64,000 nt of DNA from Burkholderiaceae bacterium (GCA_030158305.1 JAOATE010000050.1:1-64000), one strand, 5' to 3'; numbered from the stretch's first letter, positions 8,258-16,964 are shown. The notes: a model not told the origin generated them from the letters alone. Made by a program: numbers and translations.

Positions 8258-8794
8258 ATGTTTAAGTATTTACACTTTATCAGCGGGTTAGTACTTTGTG
8301 TAATGGTGGGAACCGCGCACGCCCAACTTAAAGCGGGTCAAGACGCACCTGCGTTCACCGCAGATGCGGCACTTGCAGGAAAGCCGTATCAGTTCTCACT
8401 GGTTGAGTCACTTAAAAAAGGGCCAGTGGTCGTGTACTTTTACCCTAAGGCCTTTACCAGTGGCTGTTCAATCGAAGCCAATTTATTTGCAGAGGCGGCT
8501 GGAGAGTTCTCTAAGTATGGCGCGACAGTGGTCGGTGTTTCAGGCGATGACATCGCGACACTTGAGCGCTTTTCTTTGGGGCCGTGTGGTGGCAAATTCG
8601 CGGTGGCGTCGGACGCCAACCATTCGATCATGCGTGCGTATGACGCCACAATGTTTTTTACCTCTAGTATGGCGAGTCGGATTTCCTACGTGGTGACGCC
8701 AGACTCTAAAATTTATTTTGTACACAGCAGCTTAAACCCTGATCAGCATGTGAGCAGTACGCTTGCAGCAGTTAAACGCTGGCATGAACGGTAA
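8258..8794 (+). CDS. Exported peroxiredoxin (AhpC/TSA, BCP-like)
   Basis: 178 aa from ATG 8258; the longer frame begins at a TTG and would put a stretch before the signal peptide. Residues 1-22 form a signal peptide ending AHA/Q. The peroxidatic motif PxxxTxxC is intact as PKAFTSGC with Cys70, and Arg141 in the later RISYVV strand fits the active-site Arg. The resolving Cys five residues on, found in many BCP enzymes, is absent; Cys110 (LGPCGG) is the only other Cys of the mature protein. It should reduce peroxides in the periplasm. It is the first gene of a tight operon with photolyase, glutathione peroxidase and a DUF3298-like protein. Confidence 0.82.
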   Translation: MFKYLHFISGLVLCVMVGTAHAQLKAGQDAPAFTADAALAGKPYQFSLVESLKKGPVVVYFYPKAFTSGCSIEANLFAEAAGEFSKYGATVVGVSGDDIATLERFSLGPCGGKFAVASDANHSIMRAYDATMFFTSSMASRISYVVTPDSKIYFVHSSLNPDQHVSSTLAAVKRWHER

Positions 8795-8800
8795 TTTTTG

Positions 8801-10216
8801 ATGACAACACTATGTTGGTTTCGTACGGATTTACGATTGAGGGATCAACCTGCCCTCACGGCGGCAATGGCTGGAGGAGAGGCAATCGGGCTCTTTATTA
8901 TCTCGCCAGAGCAATGGGCTGAGCATGCAGACTCCCCGCACAAGGTCGATTTTTGGTTGCGTGCTTTGCGTGAACTCTCTGCCTCACTGAAACAACTCAA
9001 CGTTCCGCTCAAAATACTCAATGTTCCGCGTTGGGCCGATGTCCCGCAAGCTTTGCTGTCATTTTGTCAAAAGCACGGGGTAACGGAGGTGCATTGCAAT
9101 CGAGAGTTTGGCGTCAATGAGCGGCGCCGTGATCGCGCGTCATATGCACTGTTGGCTGAGCATGCCATCTCAATGCAAGGACATCACGGCGGCACTTTGC
9201 TAGTGCCTGGCACTGTCAGAACTGGATCGGATAATTATTACCGTGTCTTTACGCCCTTTTCCAAAGCCTGTCGTGAAAAGCTTCGAACAGCGCCGTATCA
9301 CCCCTTACCTGCTCCAGCGCCTCAATTAAAAAACTCAACGCTGGAAAGTGATGTGGTGCCGGACAGTTTGCCAGGCTGGTCTCAATCTTCTGCTGCGATT
9401 CGGGCTGGCTGGCCTGCGAGTGAACAGGTCGCACTTGAGCGCCTGGAAAAGTTTGCGAATGAGAGCATGACGCATTACAAGCGAGACAGGGATTTTCCTG
9501 CGATTGCGGGGACCAGTACGTTGTCTCCCTATCTTGCTGCAGGACTCGTGTCAGCCGCGCAGTGCTGGCAACAAGCCCTCCGCTTAAATCATGGAGAACT
9601 TGGCACGGGCCTTGAGGGCATTACGACTTGGATGAACGAGTTGCTGTGGCGAGAGTTTTATCAGCATTTATTGCATGGTTACCCCTCTCTTTCAATGCAT
9701 CAACCCATGAGGCCCGAGACAAATGCCGTGCAATGGCGTGATGCCCCTACAGATTTCGAGGCCTGGTGCCAAGCCAAAACGGGTGTGCCGATCGTGGATG
9801 CCGCCATGCGTCAGCTTGTTCAGACTGGTTGGATGCACAATCGCCTGCGCATGGTGGTTGCCATGTATCTGACTAAAAACTTGCTGATTGATTGGAGACT
9901 GGGTGAGCGGTTTTTTATGCAGCATTTGATTGACGGTGAGTTGGCGGCAAATAACGGTGGATGGCAATGGAGTGCCTCGACAGGCGCCGATTCGGCCCCC
10001 TACTTCCGCGTCTTTAATCCCGTCAGTCAGTCTGAGAAATTTGACCCAGAGGGTGCGTTTATCCGCCATTGGTGTCCCGAGCTTGCGTCAGTATCAAACC
10101 GTGAGATCCATGACCCGACTCCCGTTACGCGCCAAAACCTCAACTATCCTCAACAAATCGTCGATTTACGCAGCAGTCGTATGCGAGCGATTGAGGCATT
10201 TTCTTCACTTCGATAA
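8801..10216 (+). CDS. phrB: Deoxyribodipyrimidine photolyase (class I CPD photolyase)
   Basis: 471 aa, full length. The N-terminal photolyase domain starts LCWFRTDLRLRDQPAL. The C-terminal FAD-binding domain shows HYKRDRDFPAIAGTS, WMNELLWREFYQHLL, TGVPIVDAAMRQL, TGWMHNRLRM, then the NNGGWQWSASTGADSAPYFR cofactor-binding segment and a final FNP. These are characteristic of light-driven repair of cyclobutane pyrimidine dimers with FADH- and an antenna chromophore. ATG 8801 is used because the preceding codon is TTG and the family starts here. It lies 6 bp after the peroxiredoxin and 9 bp before the glutathione peroxidase, so it is co-transcribed with antioxidant genes. Confidence 0.93.
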   Translation: MTTLCWFRTDLRLRDQPALTAAMAGGEAIGLFIISPEQWAEHADSPHKVDFWLRALRELSASLKQLNVPLKILNVPRWADVPQALLSFCQKHGVTEVHCNREFGVNERRRDRASYALLAEHAISMQGHHGGTLLVPGTVRTGSDNYYRVFTPFSKACREKLRTAPYHPLPAPAPQLKNSTLESDVVPDSLPGWSQSSAAIRAGWPASEQVALERLEKFANESMTHYKRDRDFPAIAGTSTLSPYLAAGLVSAAQCWQQALRLNHGELGTGLEGITTWMNELLWREFYQHLLHGYPSLSMHQPMRPETNAVQWRDAPTDFEAWCQAKTGVPIVDAAMRQLVQTGWMHNRLRMVVAMYLTKNLLIDWRLGERFFMQHLIDGELAANNGGWQWSASTGADSAPYFRVFNPVSQSEKFDPEGAFIRHWCPELASVSNREIHDPTPVTRQNLNYPQQIVDLRSSRMRAIEAFSSLR

Positions 10217-10225
10217 GGAAAAAAC

Positions 10226-10705
10226 ATGTCTCTCCCTGAACTCAGTATAAAAACAATCGCAGGTGAATCATTGCCGTTATCCACGTATCAAGGAAAAGTC
10301 TTATTGGTCGTGAATGTCGCCTCGAAGTGCGGTTTTACAAATCAATACAAAGGGTTACAAGCATTACATCAAGAATTTTATGAACAAGGTTTGGTTGTTA
10401 TGGGGTTTCCTTGCAATCAGTTTGGTCATCAAGAACCTGGTAATGAAGAGGCAATCAAAAGTTTTTGTGAGCTCAGTTATGGTGTGACCTTCCCGATGTT
10501 TGCCAAAGTTGATGTCAATGGCGCCCAGGCTGACCCTCTTTATCAGTGGCTAAAAAATAGCCGCCCAGGATTACTGGGAACCGAGGGCATCAAATGGAAC
10601 TTTACAAAATTTTTGGTCGGGCGCGATGGCACAGTGTTAAAACGTTTTGCTCCCAATAGCGCACCTGATGCGCTGAGAGCAGATATAAAGGAGGCTTTAT
10701 CTTGA
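10226..10705 (+). CDS. Glutathione peroxidase family protein (Cys type)
   Basis: 159 aa. Family motifs are NVASKCGFTNQY with the catalytic Cys in place of selenocysteine, then VMGFPCNQFGHQEPG and IKWNFTKFLVGRDG with the conserved Gln and Trp-Asn of the catalytic tetrad. No signal peptide, so cytoplasmic. Bacterial Cys-type enzymes of this family usually use thioredoxin or glutathione to reduce hydrogen or lipid peroxides. AAGGAA precedes the ATG by 6 bases. The 3' end overlaps the TTG start of the next gene by 4 bases (TTGA), a sign of translational coupling. Confidence 0.92.
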   Translation: MSLPELSIKTIAGESLPLSTYQGKVLLVVNVASKCGFTNQYKGLQALHQEFYEQGLVVMGFPCNQFGHQEPGNEEAIKSFCELSYGVTFPMFAKVDVNGAQADPLYQWLKNSRPGLLGTEGIKWNFTKFLVGRDGTVLKRFAPNSAPDALRADIKEALS

Positions 10706-11481
10706 TCAATGAAAGGCGCATGATGTCAAGCCTGCTGAGACAAGCACAAGCATGTTTGCTGGTCCTGTTGATGATCTGGGCGGCGACTTGCACGGCCTCG
10801 GACGTTCCTCGTTATCGGGTGGTCAGTTTAGTGGCCAAAAAGCCAGATTGCCAAGGTGAGCTGTGTCCCTCGATTACGTATAAAAAACTGAGTTTTGAGG
10901 GGCATGAACGCTTTAATGCTTTTTTAGATCGATCTTTGCTGAGTCTGGCGTTGGTGGATCTCAGTCAGGCCAATACAAATGGCAATACCAACTTTGCTGA
11001 TTTGGCTAAGCAGTTCTGGAAAACAGCCGAAGACCGATACGAAATCGTACTGGGTGCCGAGGTGAGGCGTGCCACACCATCCGTCATCGTCATTGAACTT
11101 CAGAGTTATTTGTACTCAGGCGGTGCGCATGGAATGTCCACCATGCAATACGTCAATTGGGTCCCCAAAATGGACAGAGTTTTGACGCTCAATGACATGG
11201 TGTTGCGGGGCCGCATGAAGGCCTTTGAGGTGGCGCTAAAAAAACAGTACGTGAAATGGCTCGAGACCAATGAGTTTGCTCAAACAGACAAAGTTGAATA
11301 CAGCAAAATGTGGCCATTTCAGTTTTCAGACAATGCAGCACTGATGCAAGACGGTATCGCAGTGACCTTTGGCCACTATGTACTAGGCCCTTATGCACTT
11401 GGGATGCCAACAATAGTGGTGCCCTATTCCGAGTTAAAAGGCATCATCAATAGCGGTCTTTTAGCAAAAATTCAGCCTTAG
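10702..11481 (+). CDS. Exported DUF3298-like domain protein
   Basis: 259 aa from a TTG at 10702, chosen because a near-perfect AAAGGAGG lies 7 bases upstream and the TTGA overlaps the previous stop; ATGs at 10720 and 10723 are the alternatives. A signal peptide covers about residues 10-32. The mature part resembles the beta-rich DUF3298 module of RsiV/PdaC proteins: the QSYLYSGGAHGMSTMQYVNW segment is typical of that family, where the domain senses lysozyme or sits beside peptidoglycan deacetylases. Here there is no anti-sigma or deacetylase part. Its role beside peroxidases and photolyase is unknown. The stop shares the bases TTAG with the convergent ankyrin gene. Confidence 0.72.
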   Translation: MINERRMMSSLLRQAQACLLVLLMIWAATCTASDVPRYRVVSLVAKKPDCQGELCPSITYKKLSFEGHERFNAFLDRSLLSLALVDLSQANTNGNTNFADLAKQFWKTAEDRYEIVLGAEVRRATPSVIVIELQSYLYSGGAHGMSTMQYVNWVPKMDRVLTLNDMVLRGRMKAFEVALKKQYVKWLETNEFAQTDKVEYSKMWPFQFSDNAALMQDGIAVTFGHYVLGPYALGMPTIVVPYSELKGIINSGLLAKIQP

Positions 11482-12164
11482 GGTTGAGTTTTACGTCCAG
11501 CCACTACTTTCTCTAGCGCCGTCGCGAGAGAACTGCGCCCTTCGGCGCGTGCAGTTTCAATGGCATTTTGAGCTTTAAAGTTGGATAGCATCGGATCTGC
11601 ACCTGCGCCAATCAATGCCTGAACTGTTGGCACGTCCCCTGATTTGACAGCAAGAATCAGGGGGGTATCTCCATCTGGGGAGGGTTCGTTGACTAGGGCT
11701 CCTTTTGACAGCAGCAAGGTGACAATCTTGGCATGTCCTTTGATCGCAGCGTAATGAAGTGCTGACCAACCAGGCTGATTGACCTTTGCGCCTTTTGACA
11801 GCAAGCGTTGAGTGCGAGGGAGATCCCCCAAGAGTGCTGCGTACATCAAGGGTGTTTCTTTGTAGGAATTTGGCAGGTTAACGTCGACTTTTGGGCTGTT
11901 TAGCAGCGCATCAAATGCTTTCCAAGAGTTCTCTCGGGCCGCCATGGTCAGAGGTGTCTGTTGATTCGGACTCTTTTGATTTGGATCCATTCCTCTGCGA
12001 AGAAGGTCTTTTAATTGCTCATCACGGTCGTTAATGATGTAGAACCAGAAGTCCTTAGCATCGGCTGCCTGGGCAGTCGTTAAAAAAACAGTCCCCAACG
12101 TACTGATGAGCAGAAACGCTGCAAGGACATTTTTTAAAAAGAATGGAATTTTTTGGTTAATCAT
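11478..12164 (-). CDS. Exported ankyrin-repeat protein
   Basis: 228 aa. Residues 1-33 form a signal peptide ending AQA/A. The rest is made of five to six ankyrin repeats recognised by TPLTMAA, TPLMYAALLG, SALHYAAIKGH and TPLILAVKSG cores, each followed by LLxxGAxxN turns. The repeats mediate protein-protein contacts; the partner is unknown. Periplasmic ankyrin proteins are often linked with catalase or peroxidase function in other proteobacteria, and this one faces a peroxidase operon tail to tail, but that link is inference. It is preceded by a very AT-rich 96-bp spacer (12165-12260) from tatD, which suggests a separate promoter there. Confidence 0.8.
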   Translation of the reverse strand: MINQKIPFFLKNVLAAFLLISTLGTVFLTTAQAADAKDFWFYIINDRDEQLKDLLRRGMDPNQKSPNQQTPLTMAARENSWKAFDALLNSPKVDVNLPNSYKETPLMYAALLGDLPRTQRLLSKGAKVNQPGWSALHYAAIKGHAKIVTLLLSKGALVNEPSPDGDTPLILAVKSGDVPTVQALIGAGADPMLSNFKAQNAIETARAEGRSSLATALEKVVAGRKTQP

Positions 12165-12260
12165 TTTATCCGGATATGAAATTATTAAATAACGTTTATT
12201 TTCAGTATATTAGGTTATTAATATTAAATTTTTATCTAATATTTTACTTTAACCTAATTC

Positions 12261-13037
12261 CTAATGTTTCTCGTTTAACTTACTGAATAAATTGAAGAAA
12301 TTATTTGTAGAGGCTTCTTCAATCTCATTGACTGTCACGCCTCGTAAGTTTGCAATCATTTCAGCAACGTGTATGACCTTTGACGGGTCATTGAGTTTTC
12401 CTCTATGAGGAACGGGCGCCAGATAAGGTGAATCTGTTTCAATCAAAATGCGATCCAAAGGCATGCGGCGAGCGACTTCTTGAAGCTCTGTCGCTTTCTT
12501 AAACGTCACAATGCCAGAAAAAGAGATGTAAAAACCCAAATCCATTGAGGCTTGAGCGACTTCCCAGGATTCTGTAAAGCAATGCATGACGCCACGTGCC
12601 TCTTGAGCACCCTCTTCTCGCATGATATCGAGCGTATCTTGTGAAGAGGAGCGTGTGTGAATAATCAGTGGAAGCTTCGTGGCACGAGCGGCACGGATGT
12701 GGCGCCTAAAGCGCTCGCGCTGCCAAGTGAGATCGCCCGTGAGCCGAAAGTAGTCCAGTCCCGTTTCACCGATGGCAATGACCTTTGGGTGCTGGCTACG
12801 TTCGATCAGGTCTTCAACGGTAGGCTCGATCGTGTCCTCGTAGTCTGGGTGAACTCCAACAGAGGCGTAAAGAGCATCGTGCTGCTCGACCAGTGCAATG
12901 AGTCCAGGCCAGTCTGGCAAATTGACGCTCACGCAGAGTGCGCGTCCAACGCCGTTGGTTTTCATTCGCTCGAGAATATCGGGCATTTGCACCGCAAGAT
13001 CGGGAAAGTTGACGTGGCAATGTGAATCGACAAACAT
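12261..13037 (-). CDS. tatD: TatD family metal-dependent deoxyribonuclease
   Basis: 258 aa TIM-barrel hydrolase. The N-terminal metal site DSHCHVNF, the Glu in IGETGLDYF, the His in PLIIHTR, the His in GVMHCFT and the final Asp in LIETDSPYLAP match the TatD/YcfH family, which has 3'-5' DNase activity. Its ATG follows the holB stop directly with no gap, so the two are translated from one message of the mltG-tmk-holB-tatD operon. In many beta- and gamma-proteobacteria a pilZ gene sits between holB and tatD; it is missing here. Confidence 0.92.
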   Translation of the reverse strand: MFVDSHCHVNFPDLAVQMPDILERMKTNGVGRALCVSVNLPDWPGLIALVEQHDALYASVGVHPDYEDTIEPTVEDLIERSQHPKVIAIGETGLDYFRLTGDLTWQRERFRRHIRAARATKLPLIIHTRSSSQDTLDIMREEGAQEARGVMHCFTESWEVAQASMDLGFYISFSGIVTFKKATELQEVARRMPLDRILIETDSPYLAPVPHRGKLNDPSKVIHVAEMIANLRGVTVNEIEEASTNNFFNLFSKLNEKH

Positions 13038-14120
13038 TTATTTAGATCCGGATAGTTTTATTTGGCAGGCTTGTGATAGCCGTTGCATGACGGCTTGGGC
13101 AAACAGCTTGGCATTGAGGGGGTGACCTGCTACGCGCTTTTGCTCATCGAGCCATGTAGTAAGTTGTGCAAACTGTAACGTGCCACCATGTTTGCCAATC
13201 GCAGAGAGCTGTTTGTGTTGCCCTGGGTAATAGCGGCAAGCCAATCCGTGGGCGCTCAAATTCAGATCAATCGCCAATCGTTGGCAAGCATCCAACCATA
13301 CTTTAGGGCTGGATTTTGCAAGTTTGTCTGCTAAGTTGCTTAAATCAGGCGTCCGTCCCTGCTCAAGGGATGCGAGAAGTTCAATGATCCAGTCTGGGCA
13401 TGGGCTCTGTTCTGATTCAGACTGATGCTGAGCGAGAAGCGGTGCGCCTCCCGCTGCGGCCAACCATTCGTTCGCCTTTTTAACCCCTTTGCCTTCTAGC
13501 CACTGTTGGGCAATGTCCAAGCTTGGCGTGGATAGAGGCAGACGGCGGCATCGCGATAGCAGTGTGGGCAGCAGTCGATCTGGGGCATCTGCGACTAATA
13601 AAAATATTGTCGATGGGGGCGGTTCTTCAAGGACCTTGAGTAAGGTGTTGCCAGAGATCGTCGTGAGCGCTTCAGCCGGATAAATCAAGGCCACCCGCCA
13701 CCCCCCCCTGTGCGTGGCATTGTTGAACCAAGGCTCAAGCGAGCGAATTTGTTCGACACGAATATCTTTCGAGGGGGCTCTTTTACTTGAACCTCCTGCT
13801 TCTACTATTGCCTCATCCGAAGCCGACCCTTCTTCCTCGGCCCCTAGCTCCGCACCCTCTTCGGCTGCAACCGCCTCTGGACGAATACGTTTTAAGTCCG
13901 GATGATTGCCTCGTGCTATCCAGCCGCAAGCGGGACATTGCCCGCAGGCAAGACCTTGTAGAGGGGCTTCGCACAGAAGTGAGGCGGCCGCGGCAAAGGC
14001 GAACTCTCGTTTACCAATCCCGGCAAGCCCATGAATGAGCCAAGCGTGCGCAAACCGGTCTTTGTTGCCAAGCCAGTCGCGCGCGACTTCTGTGTGCCAA
14101 GGTAAAAAGTGAGGTTGCAT
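13038..14120 (-). CDS. holB: DNA polymerase III subunit delta'
   Basis: 360 aa. The clamp-loader AAA+ fold is shown by GLAGIGKREF (residues 31-40, P-loop), a zinc module with Cys50, Cys59, Cys62 and Cys65, the ALTTISGNTLLKVLEEPP segment and LLSRCRRL (sensor region). It acts in the cytoplasm with gamma/tau and delta to load the beta clamp. Between the zinc module and the conserved DIRVEQIRSL there is an extra acidic Ala/Glu/Ser-rich stretch at about residues 82-117, likely a disordered insert. The ATG overlaps the tmk stop by one base. Confidence 0.9.
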   Translation of the reverse strand: MQPHFLPWHTEVARDWLGNKDRFAHAWLIHGLAGIGKREFAFAAAASLLCEAPLQGLACGQCPACGWIARGNHPDLKRIRPEAVAAEEGAELGAEEEGSASDEAIVEAGGSSKRAPSKDIRVEQIRSLEPWFNNATHRGGWRVALIYPAEALTTISGNTLLKVLEEPPPSTIFLLVADAPDRLLPTLLSRCRRLPLSTPSLDIAQQWLEGKGVKKANEWLAAAGGAPLLAQHQSESEQSPCPDWIIELLASLEQGRTPDLSNLADKLAKSSPKVWLDACQRLAIDLNLSAHGLACRYYPGQHKQLSAIGKHGGTLQFAQLTTWLDEQKRVAGHPLNAKLFAQAVMQRLSQACQIKLSGSK

Positions 14121-14758
14121 CAGGCTGTGAGGCTCCGAGCCACAAGTCGATTGATTTGTTCAGTGAGCAAGAGGCGTATGTCATCGATAGGAACAGTGGA
14201 ATCTATGACAGTAAAGCGCTCTGGGTATTGGGCGGCACGCGAAAGATAGACTTCTCTAGTACGCAGAAAAAAAGCACTGGCTTCCTGTTCAAAGCGATCT
14301 TTATCGCGAGTGCGGTCTAGTCGCTCGCGCGCCACTTCGAGGGGGACATCAAACAACCACGTGCGATCCGGCTGGCAGTCTGGATGCACCCATCTCTCGA
14401 GTGTGGCGATACGCTCAACGCCTAGCTCACGCCCGCCGCCTTGGTAGGCAAATGTGGCGTCAGTAAAGCGATCACACACCACCCAGGATCCCGCCTCAAG
14501 TGCGGGCTGAATCACTTCTTTTAGGTGTTGGGCACGGGCAGCGAACATGAGTAAGGTCTCGCATTCAAGTCCCATCGACTGATGCAACAGCAACTCGCGA
14601 AGTTTTTCTCCAATCTCGGTTCCACCGGGCTCTCTCGTCGAGATGACCGTGAGGCCGCGTGCCCTGAGTTGATCGACCGTCCATTGGACATGGGTGCTTT
14701 TACCTGCACCATCAACGCCTTCAAACGTGAGGAAAAGCCCTTTTTTGCCCGATATCAT
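14120..14758 (-). CDS. tmk: Thymidylate kinase
   Basis: 212 aa. P-loop [11 protein letters not shown] at residues 12-22, the DR motif in [18 protein letters not shown], and a LID region with Arg residues near residues 145-155 are as in bacterial dTMP kinases. It phosphorylates dTMP to dTDP, a step in DNA precursor synthesis, upstream of the replication subunit holB in the same operon. Its ATG overlaps the mltG stop by 4 bases. Confidence 0.95.
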   Translation of the reverse strand: MISGKKGLFLTFEGVDGAGKSTHVQWTVDQLRARGLTVISTREPGGTEIGEKLRELLLHQSMGLECETLLMFAARAQHLKEVIQPALEAGSWVVCDRFTDATFAYQGGGRELGVERIATLERWVHPDCQPDRTWLFDVPLEVARERLDRTRDKDRFEQEASAFFLRTREVYLSRAAQYPERFTVIDSTVPIDDIRLLLTEQINRLVARSLTA

Positions 14759-15765
14759 GGCTTGCGACCCAAAATGTATTGAGAGACATTTTTATTATGC
14801 TCAGGAAGCGTTCGCGCAAAAGCGCTGCTGCCATCGCCTTTGGAAACAAAATATAAAAATTCGTGTTTTTCGGGGTTGAGCGCAGCAGTCAGCGAAGCTT
14901 GACCCACGCTAGCGATGGGGCTGACAGGCAAACCACCCCGGGTGTAGGTGTTCCAGGCATGGTCTGTTTGAAGGTCTTTTTTCCGAATTTTGCCATCAAA
15001 GGCCTCACCCATTCCGTAAATCACAGTGGGATCAGTCTGGAGAGGCATATTGAGCCGCAGCCTGTTGATGAAAACTCCTGCGATGCGCGCACGGTCAGAC
15101 GCTTTTCCCGTCTCTTTTTCAACAATAGATGCCAAGATAAGCGCTTGGTAAGGGGAGCGTAAAGGAAGGTTGTCTTGGCGAGCGGCCCAAGCGCGATCAA
15201 GCATCTGTTGCTGGGCACGCGCTGCTCGCTGCAAAATCTCAAGATCAGTGGTGCCGATTGGAAAAATATATGTATCCGGAAAAAATAAACCCTCTGCATA
15301 GGGGGCGTCCAAGCCAACCTGGGCACGTAACTCTGCATCAGAGGTTGAGTGGATGCTCTGCCTAATGTCTGGATGCTGTGCAAGCGCGGCACGAATCTGA
15401 CGCAGGTTCCAGCCTTCGACAAGCGTAATTTGACGCGAGGTGACATCTCCTTGTGCCATGCGACGCAAAATACGCAGAGGCGAGTCGCCTTGAACAAGCT
15501 GATATCCGCCAGCCTTGATTTTTGTGTCGAGCTCTGTGAGTCGAGCCATCAGGACAAAAGCTGCGGGACTCAAGGCGACACGCGCTTGATTAATCTGTGC
15601 CGCGATACTGGCAGGTGTCGCACCCTTGGGGACCAAAATATCAACCTTCGGGCTAGGCAACGCAAGGGGTTGGTTGACCCAGTAGTAGGCTGCACCGATA
15701 GCGCAAGCTATCGCCACAAGGATGGGCAAGACCACATAGATGAATAGTTTATTGACGGCGCTCAT
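14755..15765 (-). CDS. mltG: Endolytic murein transglycosylase MltG
   Basis: 336 aa. One N-terminal membrane span (about residues 8-28) anchors a periplasmic YceG domain. A LysM-like module near residues 40-95 is followed by the catalytic region with SIVEKETG at about residues 213-220, whose Glu is the general acid, and by VFINRL and GLPxSPIASVG. MltG cuts nascent peptidoglycan strands in the periplasm and sets glycan length. First gene of the operon mltG-tmk-holB-tatD. ATG 15765 directly abuts an ATG on the other strand at 15766, but the latter is probably not used (see ygfZ). Confidence 0.93.
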   Translation of the reverse strand: MSAVNKLFIYVVLPILVAIACAIGAAYYWVNQPLALPSPKVDILVPKGATPASIAAQINQARVALSPAAFVLMARLTELDTKIKAGGYQLVQGDSPLRILRRMAQGDVTSRQITLVEGWNLRQIRAALAQHPDIRQSIHSTSDAELRAQVGLDAPYAEGLFFPDTYIFPIGTTDLEILQRAARAQQQMLDRAWAARQDNLPLRSPYQALILASIVEKETGKASDRARIAGVFINRLRLNMPLQTDPTVIYGMGEAFDGKIRKKDLQTDHAWNTYTRGGLPVSPIASVGQASLTAALNPEKHEFLYFVSKGDGSSAFARTLPEHNKNVSQYILGRKP

Positions 15766-15867
15766 ATGTCCGACAGTTTAATATGTCGAGAGGCGGTTGC
15801 GGACTGGATCCCCAGAATTTCCCGCACATCGTACGTTTTTAATACCCGTTATCTCGCCAGAGGCATC

Positions 15868-16905
15868 ATGCATCCTTTTTTCGGTCATTCTTCGGTTCAA
15901 AACAAGGCATCTCACCTTTCTACTGCAACGGTATATCCGTTGAGTTCGCTGAGTGTCTTTGAGGCCAAGGGTCTGGATGCACTCACATTTCTTCAGGGGC
16001 AGCTCACCAATGACATCGTCGCGCCTGGAATCGGCCAGTCTCGCTTGGCGGGATATTGCACGGCCCAAGGCAGACTGCTGGCGACCATGGTGCTTGGGCA
16101 GGTCCCGAATATCGAGGAAGTGCCGACAGTTAGAGGCATCATACGTACCGATATTCTGACAGCAGTTTTAAAGCGATTGTCGATGTTTGTATTGCGTGCG
16201 AAAGTCACCTTGCGTGCCGAGGATTTGCACGTCGCAGGTGTATGTGCTCCTTCTCGTCAACTTGCCGACATGGTGTCCGAACTCGGTCATCCCTTGCCGA
16301 CGGCACAATGGGAAACCCTTCATACGGCAACAGGGACCTGGATTGGGGCACCCAGCGCTATGACCCCTTCGCAAGAGGGCGAAGTTTTGAGCCGCTGGTG
16401 GTGGATTGCAGGCGCTGAACATCATGCTGCTGTAGAAAAACTTCGATTAGGTTGGGCGGTCGCAGAAGCTTCGTCTTGGGACTGTCAAGACATCCAAGCT
16501 GGACTGCCCTGGATCGAGGCAGGCACACAGGATCTATTTATTCCTCAAACACTCAATCTTGAGTTGATTGGTGGTGTGAGCTTCACTAAAGGCTGCTACC
16601 CAGGTCAGGAGATCGTGGCCCGTAGTCACTATCGCGGAACCGTCAAAAAACGTATGGCCTTGGGTAAACTCGTCCCGGCGACCGATCCAGCGCCTTTGCC
16701 AGGCTCGGATATTTTTGATGCCTCCCAGCCTGAACAGCCTTGTGGTCGCTTGATTAATGTCTCGACCACTGAGGCTGACGGGAAGTCTGCTCAATGGGTG
16801 CTGTTTGAGTCAAGCTTCGAAGCCTATGATCGACAGCAACTGAAAGCCGTCAACGACACGGGCCCCAAGATTGAAACGGTCGCGTTACCCTACACAACCC
16901 GATAA
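15868..16905 (+). CDS. ygfZ: YgfZ/GcvT domain folate-binding protein
   Basis: 345 aa from ATG 15868. The frame is open to an ATG at 15766, but that would abut the mltG start and leave no room for a promoter, and the extra 34 residues do not look like the family. AGAGG stands 4 bases before 15868. The signature KGCYPGQE is present at about residues 241-248, and an LTNDI segment lies near residue 46. YgfZ-type proteins use tetrahydrofolate and act in assembly or repair of certain iron-sulfur enzymes in the cytoplasm. Confidence 0.87.
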   Translation: MHPFFGHSSVQNKASHLSTATVYPLSSLSVFEAKGLDALTFLQGQLTNDIVAPGIGQSRLAGYCTAQGRLLATMVLGQVPNIEEVPTVRGIIRTDILTAVLKRLSMFVLRAKVTLRAEDLHVAGVCAPSRQLADMVSELGHPLPTAQWETLHTATGTWIGAPSAMTPSQEGEVLSRWWWIAGAEHHAAVEKLRLGWAVAEASSWDCQDIQAGLPWIEAGTQDLFIPQTLNLELIGGVSFTKGCYPGQEIVARSHYRGTVKKRMALGKLVPATDPAPLPGSDIFDASQPEQPCGRLINVSTTEADGKSAQWVLFESSFEAYDRQQLKAVNDTGPKIETVALPYTTR

Positions 16906-16938
16906 ATCTAGCCTGTGAGGGGACTGGGTGTGGCGAGA

Positions 16939-16964
16939 CGCGAGCCCTGCGCTTAAGGCTCGCG
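16939..16964. terminator. Hairpin between convergent ygfZ and mmsB
   Basis: Perfect 8-bp stem CGCGAGCC (16939-16946) with GGCTCGCG (16957-16964) and a 10-base loop that contains the mmsB stop codon. There is no T-run on either side, so termination would be weak or Rho-assisted. Confidence 0.35.

Noticed and set aside
12165-12260. AT-rich spacer as a possible mobile-element scar or origin
   Set aside because: No terminal repeats, target duplication or DnaA-box cluster seen; most likely a promoter region.
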